This document shows, piece by piece, positions 7,453-14,223 of a stretch of 14,233 bases of DNA; position 1 is the stretch's first letter, and each line of letters begins with the position of its first letter. A program made the translations under genes and the position numbers. The notes under the pieces are model-generated. The model was not told where the DNA came from. It worked only from the letters and a program-made list of their open reading frames with translations, and did not search any database. This stretch comes from JAAZAI01 sp050942875 (GTDB lineage Bacteria; Verrucomicrobiota; Kiritimatiellia; RFP12; UBA3636), in assembly GCA_050942875.1 (NCBI GenBank), contig JBMNOD010000089.1, positions 1 to 14,233 on the forward strand, read 5' to 3'.

Positions 7453-8082
7453 GTGAAAATGATCGCAGGACTAGGCAATCCCGGCCGCGAATACGCCGAA
7501 ACCCCGCACAACGCGGGGTTCCGCGCCGTCGCGTCCATCGCCGACGCCCTCCGCGGCCAGTGGCGGATCGAGCCCCGATTCAGGGCCGATGTCGCCAAGG
7601 TCGCCCACGGCGACGAAGCCGTCCTGCTCGTCCGACCCATGACCTACATGAACGACAGCGGCGACGCCGTCGGCGCCCTCGCCCGCTACTACCGGATCGC
7701 CCCCGCCGACGTCGTCGTCGTCGCCGACGACGTCAACCTCGAGCCCGGCCGCGTCCGCGTCCGCGCCGAAGGCGGCGCCGGCGGCCACAACGGCCTCAAG
7801 TCGATCATCGCCCACCTCGGCACCCAGGCGTTCGCGCGCGTCCGCATCGGCGTCGGCAAGCCCCGCTCCGAGGCGCAAGGCCTCGTCGGCCACGTCCTCG
7901 GGCGCATCCCCGCCGACCAGGCCGCCGCCGTCGCCGACGGCGTCGACACCGCCGCCCGCGCCGCGCTCTGCATCGTCTCCCGCGGCGTCGTCGCCGCCAT
8001 GAACCAGTTCAACGCCCCGCCGCCGGAGCCCGAGCCGCAACCGCAGTCGGTCCACGCCGCGGAACCTTCTTCAACCCTGTAG
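7453..8082 (+). CDS. pth: Peptidyl-tRNA hydrolase
   Basis: Pth cleaves peptidyl-tRNA released by stalled or drop-off ribosomes, recycling tRNA. From the GTG at 7453 the protein is 209 residues and begins VKMIAGLGNPGREYAETPHNAGF, matching the family start; ATG at 7459 is the alternative. Catalytic and binding residues are all present: H19 in TPHNAGF, N67 in MTYMND, D92/D93 in VADDVNL, and GGHNGLKSI (110-118), which contacts the substrate. The C-terminal 20 or so residues are Pro/Glu/Gln-rich and unlike the core. No Shine-Dalgarno is visible. The gene follows rplY by 51 bases and precedes rpsF by 33, in one transcription direction. Confidence 0.96.
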   Translation: MKMIAGLGNPGREYAETPHNAGFRAVASIADALRGQWRIEPRFRADVAKVAHGDEAVLLVRPMTYMNDSGDAVGALARYYRIAPADVVVVADDVNLEPGRVRVRAEGGAGGHNGLKSIIAHLGTQAFARVRIGVGKPRSEAQGLVGHVLGRIPADQAAAVADGVDTAARAALCIVSRGVVAAMNQFNAPPPEPEPQPQSVHAAEPSSTL

Positions 8083-8115
8083 TCCTGCAAACGTCCAATC
8101 ACGAGGAATCAACCC

Positions 8116-8580
8116 ATGCTCAGAAAATACGAGGCTCTTTTCATCTTCTCCGGAAGCATCAAGGAGGAGGCGCTCGACAACGTGATCGCCACCGCGACCA
8201 CCGAAATCGAAAAGCTCGGCGGCACCATCCAGGAGATCGAGAATCTCGGCCGCAAGACCTTCGCGCGCCCCCTGCAGAAGTCCAAGGCCGAACACGGCAC
8301 CTACGTCAAGGTGCGCTTCTCGCTCGACGGCCAGGAGGTCGCCACCCTCCGCCAGCGCTTCAAGCACAACGACGACTGCCTGCGCCTCCAGATCACCACC
8401 CGCAACGAGCGCATCGAAGCCGCCAAGGCCGCCGACGACGAGCGCCGCGCCCGCTTCAAGGCCGCGACCGAAGCCGCCGCCGAAGCCGCTGCCCAAGCCG
8501 CCGGCGAAGCCACACGAGCCGCACTCGCCGCCGACGAGGACGACGAGGATGAAGAAGACATCGACGACGACGAGATCTAA
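8116..8580 (+). CDS. rpsF: 30S ribosomal protein S6
   Basis: S6 pairs with S18 on the platform of the small subunit. The first 95 or so residues are the S6 fold: MLRKYEALFIFSG, the helix region ALDNVIATATTEIEKLGG, then GRKTFARPLQKSKAEHGTYVKVRF and a strand ending LRLQITTRNER. At 154 residues it is longer than most S6 proteins. The extra length is an alanine-rich stretch (about 112-137) followed by a strongly acidic end, DEDDEDEEDIDDDEI. GAGG at 8103-8106 lies upstream of the ATG at a usable distance. ssb, rpsR and rplI follow, the standard rpsF-ssb-rpsR(-rplI) cluster. Confidence 0.96.
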   Translation: MLRKYEALFIFSGSIKEEALDNVIATATTEIEKLGGTIQEIENLGRKTFARPLQKSKAEHGTYVKVRFSLDGQEVATLRQRFKHNDDCLRLQITTRNERIEAAKAADDERRARFKAATEAAAEAAAQAAGEATRAALAADEDDEDEEDIDDDEI

Positions 8581-8640
8581 CCTCAGCACCGAGCGCTGTC
8601 AACCCACATCACACACACACCAGCGGAAAGGAGAACCGAC

Positions 8641-9090
8641 ATGGCAAGCTACAACCGGGTCATCGTGATGGGCAACCTCACCAAAGATCCTGAACTCAGA
8701 CGCAACCCGACCGGAACGGCCGTCTGCACGCTCCGCCTCGCCATCAACGAAACCTACCGCAACAAGGACGGGGAACGTGTCGAGCGAACCGTTTTCGTCG
8801 ACATCGTCGCCTGGAACCAGCAAGCCGAGTTCTGCAACCAGTACCTCGCCAAAGGCAGCCCCGTCCTCGTCGAAGGCCGCCTTCAGTACGACGAATGGAA
8901 GACGCCCGAAAACGAGATGCGCAACAGGCTGCGAATCGTCGCCAACCGCGTCCAGGCTCTCGGCTCATTGAGCGCCGCCCAACCCGTCGCCCAAAGCGAT
9001 GCCACAACGACACGACACGATACGGTCGCAGAACCTGCCGCCGCAGACTCCTCTACGGACGACGACGAAGACGACGGCATGCCGTTCTGA
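8641..9090 (+). CDS. ssb: Single-stranded DNA-binding protein
   Basis: SSB coats single-stranded DNA during replication, repair and recombination, and recruits partners through its C-terminal tip. The 149-residue protein has an OB-fold from the start MASYNRVIVMGNLTKDPELR through NRLRIVANRVQALG (about 1-105). It includes VFVDIVAWNQQAEFCNQYL and the strand KGSPVLVEGRLQYDEW. A short linker follows, then the acidic tip DDDEDDGMPF, which retains the terminal Pro-Phe that partner proteins bind. AAAGGAG at 8627-8633 lies 7 bases before the ATG, the best ribosome binding site in this operon. Its place between rpsF and rpsR is the standard one. Confidence 0.97.
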   Translation: MASYNRVIVMGNLTKDPELRRNPTGTAVCTLRLAINETYRNKDGERVERTVFVDIVAWNQQAEFCNQYLAKGSPVLVEGRLQYDEWKTPENEMRNRLRIVANRVQALGSLSAAQPVAQSDATTTRHDTVAEPAAADSSTDDDEDDGMPF

Positions 9091-9145
9091 CCCCCCTCCC
9101 TCCACCTCCCAACCCACGCCAGCAATTCAACAGGAAAACACCACC

Positions 9146-9376
9146 ATGGCCACGCGCAACCCGAAGTCATTCCGCAGAAACGAGACGCCGCTCCGCAAGA
9201 AAACCCCGGACGGCGATGTCACCGTCGTCGACATCAACGACGTCGAATTCCTCCGCCGCTACGTCGGCGACCAGGGAAAAATCCTCCCCCAGCGCCTCAG
9301 CGGCCTCAACGCCGCCCAGCAGCGCAAGGTCAAGCGGGGCGTCCGCCGCGCCCGCACCATGGGCCTCATGATGTAG
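9146..9376 (+). CDS. rpsR: 30S ribosomal protein S18
   Basis: S18 binds S6 and 16S rRNA on the small-subunit platform. The protein is 76 residues, the usual size. The ATG at 9146 gives MATRNPKSFRRNETPLRKK. The family core follows: VDINDVEFLRRYVGDQGKIL, then PQRLSGLNAAQQRKVKRGVR and RARTMGLM. The N-terminal segment lacks the Cys-rich zinc ribbon of some S18 paralogues, so it is the zinc-free form. A longer in-frame extension upstream is unlike S18 and is rejected. AGGA at 9132-9135 is a suitable ribosome binding site. rplI follows after 22 bases. Confidence 0.96.
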   Translation: MATRNPKSFRRNETPLRKKTPDGDVTVVDINDVEFLRRYVGDQGKILPQRLSGLNAAQQRKVKRGVRRARTMGLMM

Positions 9377-9398
9377 CCAACCCGAAAGGCACCCCGAC

Positions 9399-9851
9399 AT
9401 GTCAATCGAACTCTTTCTCCTCAAAGACGTCCCCGACCTCGGCAAGGAAGGCGACATCGTCAAAGTCTCGCCGGGCTACGCCCGCAACTACCTGATCCCG
9501 CAGTCCATCGCCGAGCCCGTCACCGAAGCCGCCCGCCGCCGCCTCGCCAAGATCCAGGCCGAACGCGAAAAGGTCCGCCGCGAAACGCTCGCCGAAGCCA
9601 AGAAGCTCGGCGCCAGGCTCAAGGACGCGTCCGTCACGATCCGCGCCAAGACGAGCGAAGCCGAGAACCTCTACGGCTCCGTCAACGCCGCCCAGATCCT
9701 CGCCGCGCTCAAGGAGCAAGGCTTCACCTCCCTCGAGGAAGCCATGATTCTCCTCGACGCCCCCTTCAAGACCCTCGGCACCTACGACGTCCCCGTCAAG
9801 GTTCACCCCGACGTCACCGAGACCGTCAAGGTCTGGGTCGTCGCCGAGTAG
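9399..9851 (+). CDS. rplI: 50S ribosomal protein L9
   Basis: L9 binds 23S rRNA near the L1 stalk and projects a long helix between ribosomes. The 150-residue length is standard. The N-terminal domain has FLLKDVPDLGKEGDIVKVSPGYARNYLIP, with the glycine- and lysine-rich rRNA-binding pattern (about 5-33). A long charged connecting helix (about 43-78) follows, with LAKIQAEREKVRRETLAEAK, then the C-terminal domain with KTSEAENLYGSVNAAQILAAL and HPDVTETVKVWVV. AAAGG just upstream (about 9385) serves as ribosome binding site. It is the last gene of the operon: its TAG is followed 13 bases later by a strong terminator. Confidence 0.97.
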   Translation: MSIELFLLKDVPDLGKEGDIVKVSPGYARNYLIPQSIAEPVTEAARRRLAKIQAEREKVRRETLAEAKKLGARLKDASVTIRAKTSEAENLYGSVNAAQILAALKEQGFTSLEEAMILLDAPFKTLGTYDVPVKVHPDVTETVKVWVVAE

Positions 9852-9864
9852 CAACCCAACGCTT

Positions 9865-9916
9865 CAACAAAAAAGGCCGTTCCAACCGCGGGGCGGTTGG
9901 AACGGCCTTTTTGTTG
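9865..9916 (+). terminator. Intrinsic terminator of the ribosomal-protein operon
   Basis: A perfect 15-bp stem, GGCCGTTCCAACCGC at 9875-9889 and GCGGTTGGAACGGCC at 9893-9907, closes on a GGG loop and is followed by TTTTT. The flanking A-run with CAAC and the T-run with GTTG extend the pairing, so it could also terminate transcription from the reverse-strand genes on the right. Confidence 0.95.
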
Positions 9917-10337
9917 AGTGAGGAGAGAGGGGTGCGTAGAGAGGAGTTTCCGCTGGGGACACCCCAGACCCCGGCCATTACCTGGAGCCCGCCGTCTCGG
10001 CGCGGCTTTGTGGACGGCCTGGCGTCGATGACGTCGGTGGCGTCGAAAATACGGCCGTCTACCCCGGGAACGCGAGGCTCTGGACTCGCCCCCGCATCCC
10101 GCGCCCGCTCGCTCGCGCCATGGACAGCCCTGAAAGGGCGCGACATACCAGCCCTGGGCAACGCCCAGGGGATTGGCCAGAAATATGAAAAGCCCTGAAG
10201 GGGCGTGACATCGCCCACTCGCCCGCGTCCGAATGCCTCCAATGGGGTCTCAAGCGAAGCGCCACCTTGGGATGCAGAAAGGCGATGCGACCCAAAATGT
10301 TATCTCAAAAAAAAACTTGATCTCACACCTAATGCAG
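9917..10337. other. Gene-free, repeat-bearing spacer after the operon
   Basis: I see no convincing gene here. The left part is GC-rich and holds the interspersed repeat at 10126-10212. Near 10300 composition switches abruptly to AT-rich, around a run of nine A at 10307-10315. One plus-strand open frame (9911-10198) has no family features and encodes the repeat. The composition step may mark the edge of inserted DNA. Confidence 0.6.
10126..10212. repeat. Interspersed repeat: two AGCCCTGAA-type units flanking a GC hairpin
   Basis: The unit AGCCCTGAAAGGGCGCGACAT at 10126-10146 recurs with two changes as AGCCCTGAAGGGGCGTGACAT at 10191-10211. Between them CCCTGGGC-AAC-GCCCAGGG (10152-10170) forms a perfect 8-bp hairpin. 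Similar 'CCCTGAAAGGGCG / CCCTGGGCAACGCCC' elements are, to my knowledge, common dispersed repeats in PVC and related genomes. Function unknown. Confidence 0.7.
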
Positions 10338-10895
10338 CTATTCATAACTTGCATGGACTTCACAACCAGTTGCTTCACCAATACGCTCTAGAAAATCGAT
10401 CTTCTTTTTACAGCTCAAACCAGTGTAGACGTAATATTCAACACCATTTTCCTTCCCCTGTTTTGAACTTCGAACATGTTGTGTTCTAGCCACCAGTAAT
10501 TCATTGTCTTTTTCAACGGCAAAAATACCATTTTCCTTGCAAGCTTCATAACAGGCTTTCAGGCCAATGGCTTTAATGGCGTTAAAGAAAATTTCTGTTT
10601 GATTCCTCCCTGTCACAGCCTCATTGGAATCCCGCAAGGTCACATAAAGCGTCTTGTTCGATCCATGAGTCAGTTGACTTTGAGCGTTCGACTTCCTGTA
10701 GGACTTTAAGCAGACATCCTTCCAGTAATTGCCTAAGGTCACGAGCTGGTGCTGAGCGGCTTCAAGATTCGCGATTAAAACAGCGTTCGACGAATTGCTC
10801 AGATCAAGCGTCTTCTTCAAGCGTGTGATTTCTTTTGCGACATCGCTTTTGAGACCAGAGAGAATGTTCTTGATGTTTTGAGATTTCATTGTCAT
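10338..10895 (-). CDS. Uncharacterised 185-residue protein
   Basis: I do not recognise this protein. The N-terminal part (about 1-65) is helical and charged, with KSDVAKEITRLKKTLDL and a possible short coiled coil. The C-terminal part (about 80-185) looks like a compact alpha/beta domain. It has a strand, KTLYVTLRD; a helix, EIFFNAIKAIGLKACYEACKE; then ENGVEYYVYTGLSCKK and KIDFLERIGEATGCEVHAS. No signal peptide or membrane segment is seen, so it is probably cytoplasmic. The start is ATG 10895; ATG 10889 is an alternative, and neither has a clear Shine-Dalgarno. It lies downstream of the protease fusion gene on the same strand with a 122-base gap. Base composition is AT-rich, unlike the ribosomal operon, which suggests acquisition. 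Confidence 0.75.
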   Translation of the reverse strand: MTMKSQNIKNILSGLKSDVAKEITRLKKTLDLSNSSNAVLIANLEAAQHQLVTLGNYWKDVCLKSYRKSNAQSQLTHGSNKTLYVTLRDSNEAVTGRNQTEIFFNAIKAIGLKACYEACKENGIFAVEKDNELLVARTQHVRSSKQGKENGVEYYVYTGLSCKKKIDFLERIGEATGCEVHASYE

Positions 10896-11017
10896 GGTGT
10901 TTTTCGAATTGTGGCGGAGTTTTTACGATAGCGTTGGTTATCGAGATTTGATCAGATTTTGCACTGCGCTGGAAACCTTCTTTGATTTTTTACAAAAGGG
11001 TCTACTATCAACTGACT

Positions 11018-13249
11018 CTACGGTTCAGCAACCACAAGCACTACAGCACGAGAAACTTGTTCTACTAGGGCTGAATGCTCAAGGGCTGGCTCATTAGAGT
11101 CTGAAAGAATGGAGTATTCGATATTTGCCCCCTCAAGCACATCTCGAAGGTAAATAGATTTTGTGGCATAATTAACGTTTTGAGGTAATACACCGTCATC
11201 AATAAGTACCTTCATCGCATTCAGTCCTGCAGCAGTGATGCCTACAACAGCGCCACGAGTCGAAACCAATGCTCCCCCGCTATTGCCCGGCTGTATGGGA
11301 ACGCTAATCTGATAGAAAAGCTTATTATTCCCAATCCCAGAAAGTGAGTTTACAACCCCATCTGTATATTTAGGGCTCCCCCCTAGAATATCCGTCATAG
11401 GGAACCCTATTGTGAAGACGTGATCCGCTATTTTTGCGGACTTTTCGCTTAACGGAAGCACATGACTCTGTAGATCCTCTTCCGCAGATAATACCGCAAT
11501 ATCAGTCGCTTCATCTTCGACAATTACTTGCATCGGAATTTTACGCCCATCTGCAAGAATGGAATAAACATTTTTTTGGCCGTCTACTACATGCATGCAT
11601 GTTACAACTGTTTTGGGATTCACAAAGAAACCTGTTGCAGTAACTATTGACGGCAAAGGCTCCTCTTTCCTTGCATTTTGCCCAGTAAGTGCCTCAAGAA
11701 GTGAACAAACTTCCGTTAACCCTTGTTCTTTAGCCAAATCGTAGGGAGTGTAACCATCGCTGTCTCGAGCGTTTAACTTTGCTCCATGTTCTACCAAGAA
11801 AAGAATGTTCGTTACACTCTCTGCGCAAACCGCTCTATGCAACGGGGTCGCACCGTCCGCCGCAAGAGAGTTAATTTTCCCTCCTTTTTTGAAAAGAGCC
11901 TCAAGAAAATTCTTGGATTTTAACGAAGCTGCCAAATGCATAGGGGGATCAACTTGAGCCGGCGTATTCACAATGCCATCAGCTAGCAGCGTTTCAAACA
12001 TCGCATAGTCGCCAAGGCTAATCGCATAGGCAAGTAGCATTTCTTTCTCGTCATTGCTCACTGCAGGAAAGTCAAAAATTGAAGGATCCCATCTACACTT
12101 TCTGGTCATCAAATTAATATATGAATCACATGTTTTTTCAAAACGCAAAGCCTGTTCCTTATTTACCAATGAAAACGCCATTCTCAGGCTATCCTTGTAG
12201 GCTTGTGCCCAAAGAATTCGTTCATGCAAAAAATAACAATCAATTCCGTGGTCTCCCGAAAATGGGCACAACCGATGAAGTGCTGACATATAAGGATCTC
12301 TGATTTCCTTTGCAAGAACAATTCTCGCCGTTGGATAGTATAGGGTGCTATATGGTGACTGCCAAGCTACTCTCGACCTAGCAGAAGCATTTGTCAAAAC
12401 TGTGACTTCTGAAGACCATGGCATTTTTATGGGTTTGCCGAATCCCTTAAGAACACGGCAATCGGTCGGAAAGAAACAAACCACCGGATTCGTTGAAATT
12501 TTAAGACATTCGTTTTCGTCACGTTCCTCGATTTTTCGACGCGAAGAATCATAGCACCATTGATAACGTGGAATAACAGGAATATTCCACCTGTTTGTCG
12601 CAACCCCAAGAAGATCATCGCGAGCATTGCCGACCGGATAATCGTTGGTGTCGCCTGCTTTGTAGGCGTACTCCCACTCAGCTTCTGTCGGCAACCGGAA
12701 GGAATATCCCAATTTGAATATGGACGAAAGATAGACAGTGTTATTATCCCTCCTTTCACTAAACATATTTTTGAAGCTAAAGGGGATAACCCTAAGTTTT
12801 CCCGCGATTAACATCGCTTCATTCCATGTTATTGAGTCTCCTCTCCTTAATGGATCATTTGTTCTATAGCCTGGAATATCGCTACAAAGCAATTCATAAT
12901 CCTTATGCGTGAAAACTTCTTTTGAAATCCAAAATCCATCCAAATACACAGGTCTGAAAAATTTGCCTGTTGAAAACTTGCCACGTGGACACCATATCAT
13001 TTCAACAGAGTAATTGTCGTTTATTTTTAAAACGAAATTCGTCCCGCTAACATCGGTATAATCAGGTTCGTTAAAAACTCGGAAAGATTCATTTGGAACA
13101 TACTTGTCTAAAATCTTTTGCTGCGGACTCAACGACAGCTTTGGGGTCTGAATTGTACAAGAACTGGTAATGACTAGGCTGACTGAAAACGTAAAAAATA
13201 TGAAACCAATCCTTAGGCACTGCAGGATCTTTGTTTTAATGAGTGACAT
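11018..13249 (-). CDS. Predicted lipoprotein: FGE/SUMF1-like domain, ankyrin repeats, trypsin-like serine protease
   Basis: The protein has 743 residues. Residues 1-31 form a signal peptide with a long hydrophobic core and a relaxed lipobox, ITSSC (Cys31). About 80-312 resembles the formylglycine-generating-enzyme/SUMF1 fold: WCPRGKF, DGFWISKEVFTHKDYELL, SITWNEAMLIAGKL and RLPTEAEWEYAYKAG (185-199). It is degenerate, lacking the GNVWEW-like segment and catalytic cysteine pair of true FGE. Residues about 403-522 hold three ankyrin-like repeats (DGATPLHRAV, DGYTPYDLAKEQG). About 530-712 is an HtrA/trypsin-like protease with a complete triad: H553 (TCMHVVDG), D583 (ATDIAVL) and S657 (PGNSGGAL). 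There is no PDZ domain. The start at 13249 is set by AGGAG six bases upstream. It is likely anchored outside the cytoplasm, binding with the middle domains and cleaving with the last; that role is inference. Confidence 0.9.
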   Translation of the reverse strand: MSLIKTKILQCLRIGFIFFTFSVSLVITSSCTIQTPKLSLSPQQKILDKYVPNESFRVFNEPDYTDVSGTNFVLKINDNYSVEMIWCPRGKFSTGKFFRPVYLDGFWISKEVFTHKDYELLCSDIPGYRTNDPLRRGDSITWNEAMLIAGKLRVIPFSFKNMFSERRDNNTVYLSSIFKLGYSFRLPTEAEWEYAYKAGDTNDYPVGNARDDLLGVATNRWNIPVIPRYQWCYDSSRRKIEERDENECLKISTNPVVCFFPTDCRVLKGFGKPIKMPWSSEVTVLTNASARSRVAWQSPYSTLYYPTARIVLAKEIRDPYMSALHRLCPFSGDHGIDCYFLHERILWAQAYKDSLRMAFSLVNKEQALRFEKTCDSYINLMTRKCRWDPSIFDFPAVSNDEKEMLLAYAISLGDYAMFETLLADGIVNTPAQVDPPMHLAASLKSKNFLEALFKKGGKINSLAADGATPLHRAVCAESVTNILFLVEHGAKLNARDSDGYTPYDLAKEQGLTEVCSLLEALTGQNARKEEPLPSIVTATGFFVNPKTVVTCMHVVDGQKNVYSILADGRKIPMQVIVEDEATDIAVLSAEEDLQSHVLPLSEKSAKIADHVFTIGFPMTDILGGSPKYTDGVVNSLSGIGNNKLFYQISVPIQPGNSGGALVSTRGAVVGITAAGLNAMKVLIDDGVLPQNVNYATKSIYLRDVLEGANIEYSILSDSNEPALEHSALVEQVSRAVVLVVAEP

Positions 13250-13255
13250 TGTATG

Positions 13256-13260
13256 CTCCT
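13256..13260 (-). promoter_or_regulatory. Shine-Dalgarno site fixing the lipoprotein start
   Basis: On the reverse strand AGGAG lies six bases before the ATG at 13249. The longer frame from 13351 would place 34 residues before the signal peptide and has no such site, so 13249 is preferred. Confidence 0.75.
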
Positions 13261-13497
13261 GTCGATGAACGCGAATGACTCCAATAGTCGGATTAATCAG
13301 TAATTTTCGACTCATTTGCTCCATTATTCCCTCTACACCATGGGGTAACACACCTTACCGAAGAATTGTTAGCCGTGGAATTGTCACCCAGCCAAACTTG
13401 GGTATCTCTAACCATCCACATCCTAAGTTCATCTCTAAGTTCATCTGGAATAATAGTCGTCTCCATGCATGGATATTTTCACTTTATACGACTTTTG

Positions 13498-13812
13498 TCA
13501 ATCAAAATACTTCATTTCAAGGCGTCTTTTTCTTCGCTTTTTTCGCTGGAACCGGAAACCCGACCGGCACGGCTTTCTGAACAGGCCACCGTCCACAAAG
13601 TCCACCCAGTCCACTCTGTCCACAAAACCTGTCGTTCCAGGGGACACCCACCGACAAAGCACACGACCGCCGACACCGCAAAGAGGCTTAGATAGGCGAT
13701 GAAAGAAAGATGCATAATGTTTGCCTTTGACACACCAAATGATCGTGCCAAGGAAAAGCATCACGAGCAATGCCTGCCAAACTAAAACAATGAACGAGTA
13801 TGCCGTTGCCAT
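13498..13812 (-). CDS. Tentative small membrane protein (104 residues)
   Basis: The ATG at 13812 has a good Shine-Dalgarno, GGAGG at 13821-13825, eight bases upstream. The N-terminus MATAYSFIVLVWQALLVMLF continues into LGTIIWCVKGK, a single strong membrane helix with a basic cytoplasmic edge. Beyond about residue 35 the sequence loses protein-like character. It reads through the GTGGAC array as FVDRVDWVDFVDGG and ends in Arg/Lys-rich sequence. A second frame from ATG 13715, with AAAGG eight bases before it, encodes another hydrophobic stretch (MHLSFIAYLSLFAVSAVVCF). The gene may therefore be a frameshifted two-helix protein, two overlapping small proteins, or a chance frame. It lies 248 bases upstream of the protease fusion gene on the same strand. 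Confidence 0.4.
   Translation of the reverse strand: MATAYSFIVLVWQALLVMLFLGTIIWCVKGKHYASFFHRLSKPLCGVGGRVLCRWVSPGTTGFVDRVDWVDFVDGGLFRKPCRSGFRFQRKKRRKRRLEMKYFD
13591..13623. repeat. GTCCAC array, four copies at exact 9-base period
   Basis: GTCCAC begins at 13591, 13600, 13609 and 13618, separated by the triplets AAA, CCA and TCT. On the reverse strand it reads GTGGAC four times. The 9-base period preserves reading frame, giving V-D-x or W-T-x peptides in the overlapping reverse frames. Function unknown. Confidence 0.85.
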
Positions 13813-13908
13813 TTCTGCTTCCTCCACGCAAAGACTTATCCAAGTGAAACAACCCAAAGCTTAGCCTTCCGTGCAGTCCCGGTCAAGACAGTTTTCCGGT
13901 CAAGATCA

Positions 13909-13931
13909 TTTTTGGGGACAGACCCCAAAAA
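13909..13931. repeat. REP-like hairpin sharing its core with the repeats beside the transposase
   Basis: TTTTTGGGG, loop ACAGA, CCCCAAAAA: a perfect 9-bp stem. The 13-base core GGGGACAGACCCC is identical to the three tandem units at 536-637, while the flanks differ. The A/T flanks would also let it act as a bidirectional terminator. Confidence 0.85.
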
Positions 13932-14012
13932 CGGTGAGGTCAAGGGAATCTGTCCACGGAAAGCGCAGAAAGACACAGACGGCTGAGGCGGCTTCGCCGA
14001 ATCTCTTTTCAA

Positions 14013-14102
14013 GACAGGATTACAGGATTTACAGGATTGGATGACCCAGAATCTTGTCAATCTTGTAATCTTGTCCAATTATAAGACAGGATTACAGGAT
14101 TA
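14013..14102. repeat. Imperfect inverted repeat built from ACAGGATT-type units
   Basis: The left arm, 14013-14038, is GA followed by three units of roughly ACAGGATT. The right arm, 14050-14075, is its inverse with AATCTTGT units. Over 26 bases they differ at four positions, three of which become G-U pairs in RNA. The loop is 11 bases (14039-14049). A third left-type arm starts at 14085. Similar 'ACAGGATTTACAGGATT' elements are, as I recall, dispersed in many planctomycete-related genomes. Confidence 0.75.
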
Positions 14103-14195
14103 GGTTTTTTTGTGTTGGTAATGTGGGTGGCGATCTGACAGGAACCGTGTATACGGGGCTTTGAAGACTGCCGCACGTTGAGGTATGATGTGAAA

Positions 14196-14223
14196 CAGCA
14201 GGTGGCATGGTAACCACTTGCTG
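14196..14223. repeat. Short hairpin at right edge
   Basis: CAGCAGGTGG (14196-14205) can pair with CCACTTGCTG (14214-14223) through 10 pairs, one of them G-U in RNA, around an 8-base loop. It could belong to an element continuing beyond the window. Confidence 0.45.

Noticed and set aside
8083..8115. S6:S18 autoregulatory leader before rpsF
   Set aside because: Only 33 bases separate pth and rpsF, and I see no stem with the expected CCG bulge.
9911..10198. 95-residue plus-strand open frame after the terminator
   Set aside because: It starts inside the terminator, has no ribosome site or family feature, and its end simply translates the interspersed repeat.
10307..10340. Terminator for the 185-residue gene at the A-run
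   Set aside because: The reverse strand has a T-run but no GC stem before it; only short ATCTC direct repeats flank it.
13250..13351. Longer N-terminus for the protease fusion
   Set aside because: It would bury the signal peptide behind 34 residues, and the AGGAG site fits only the start at 13249.
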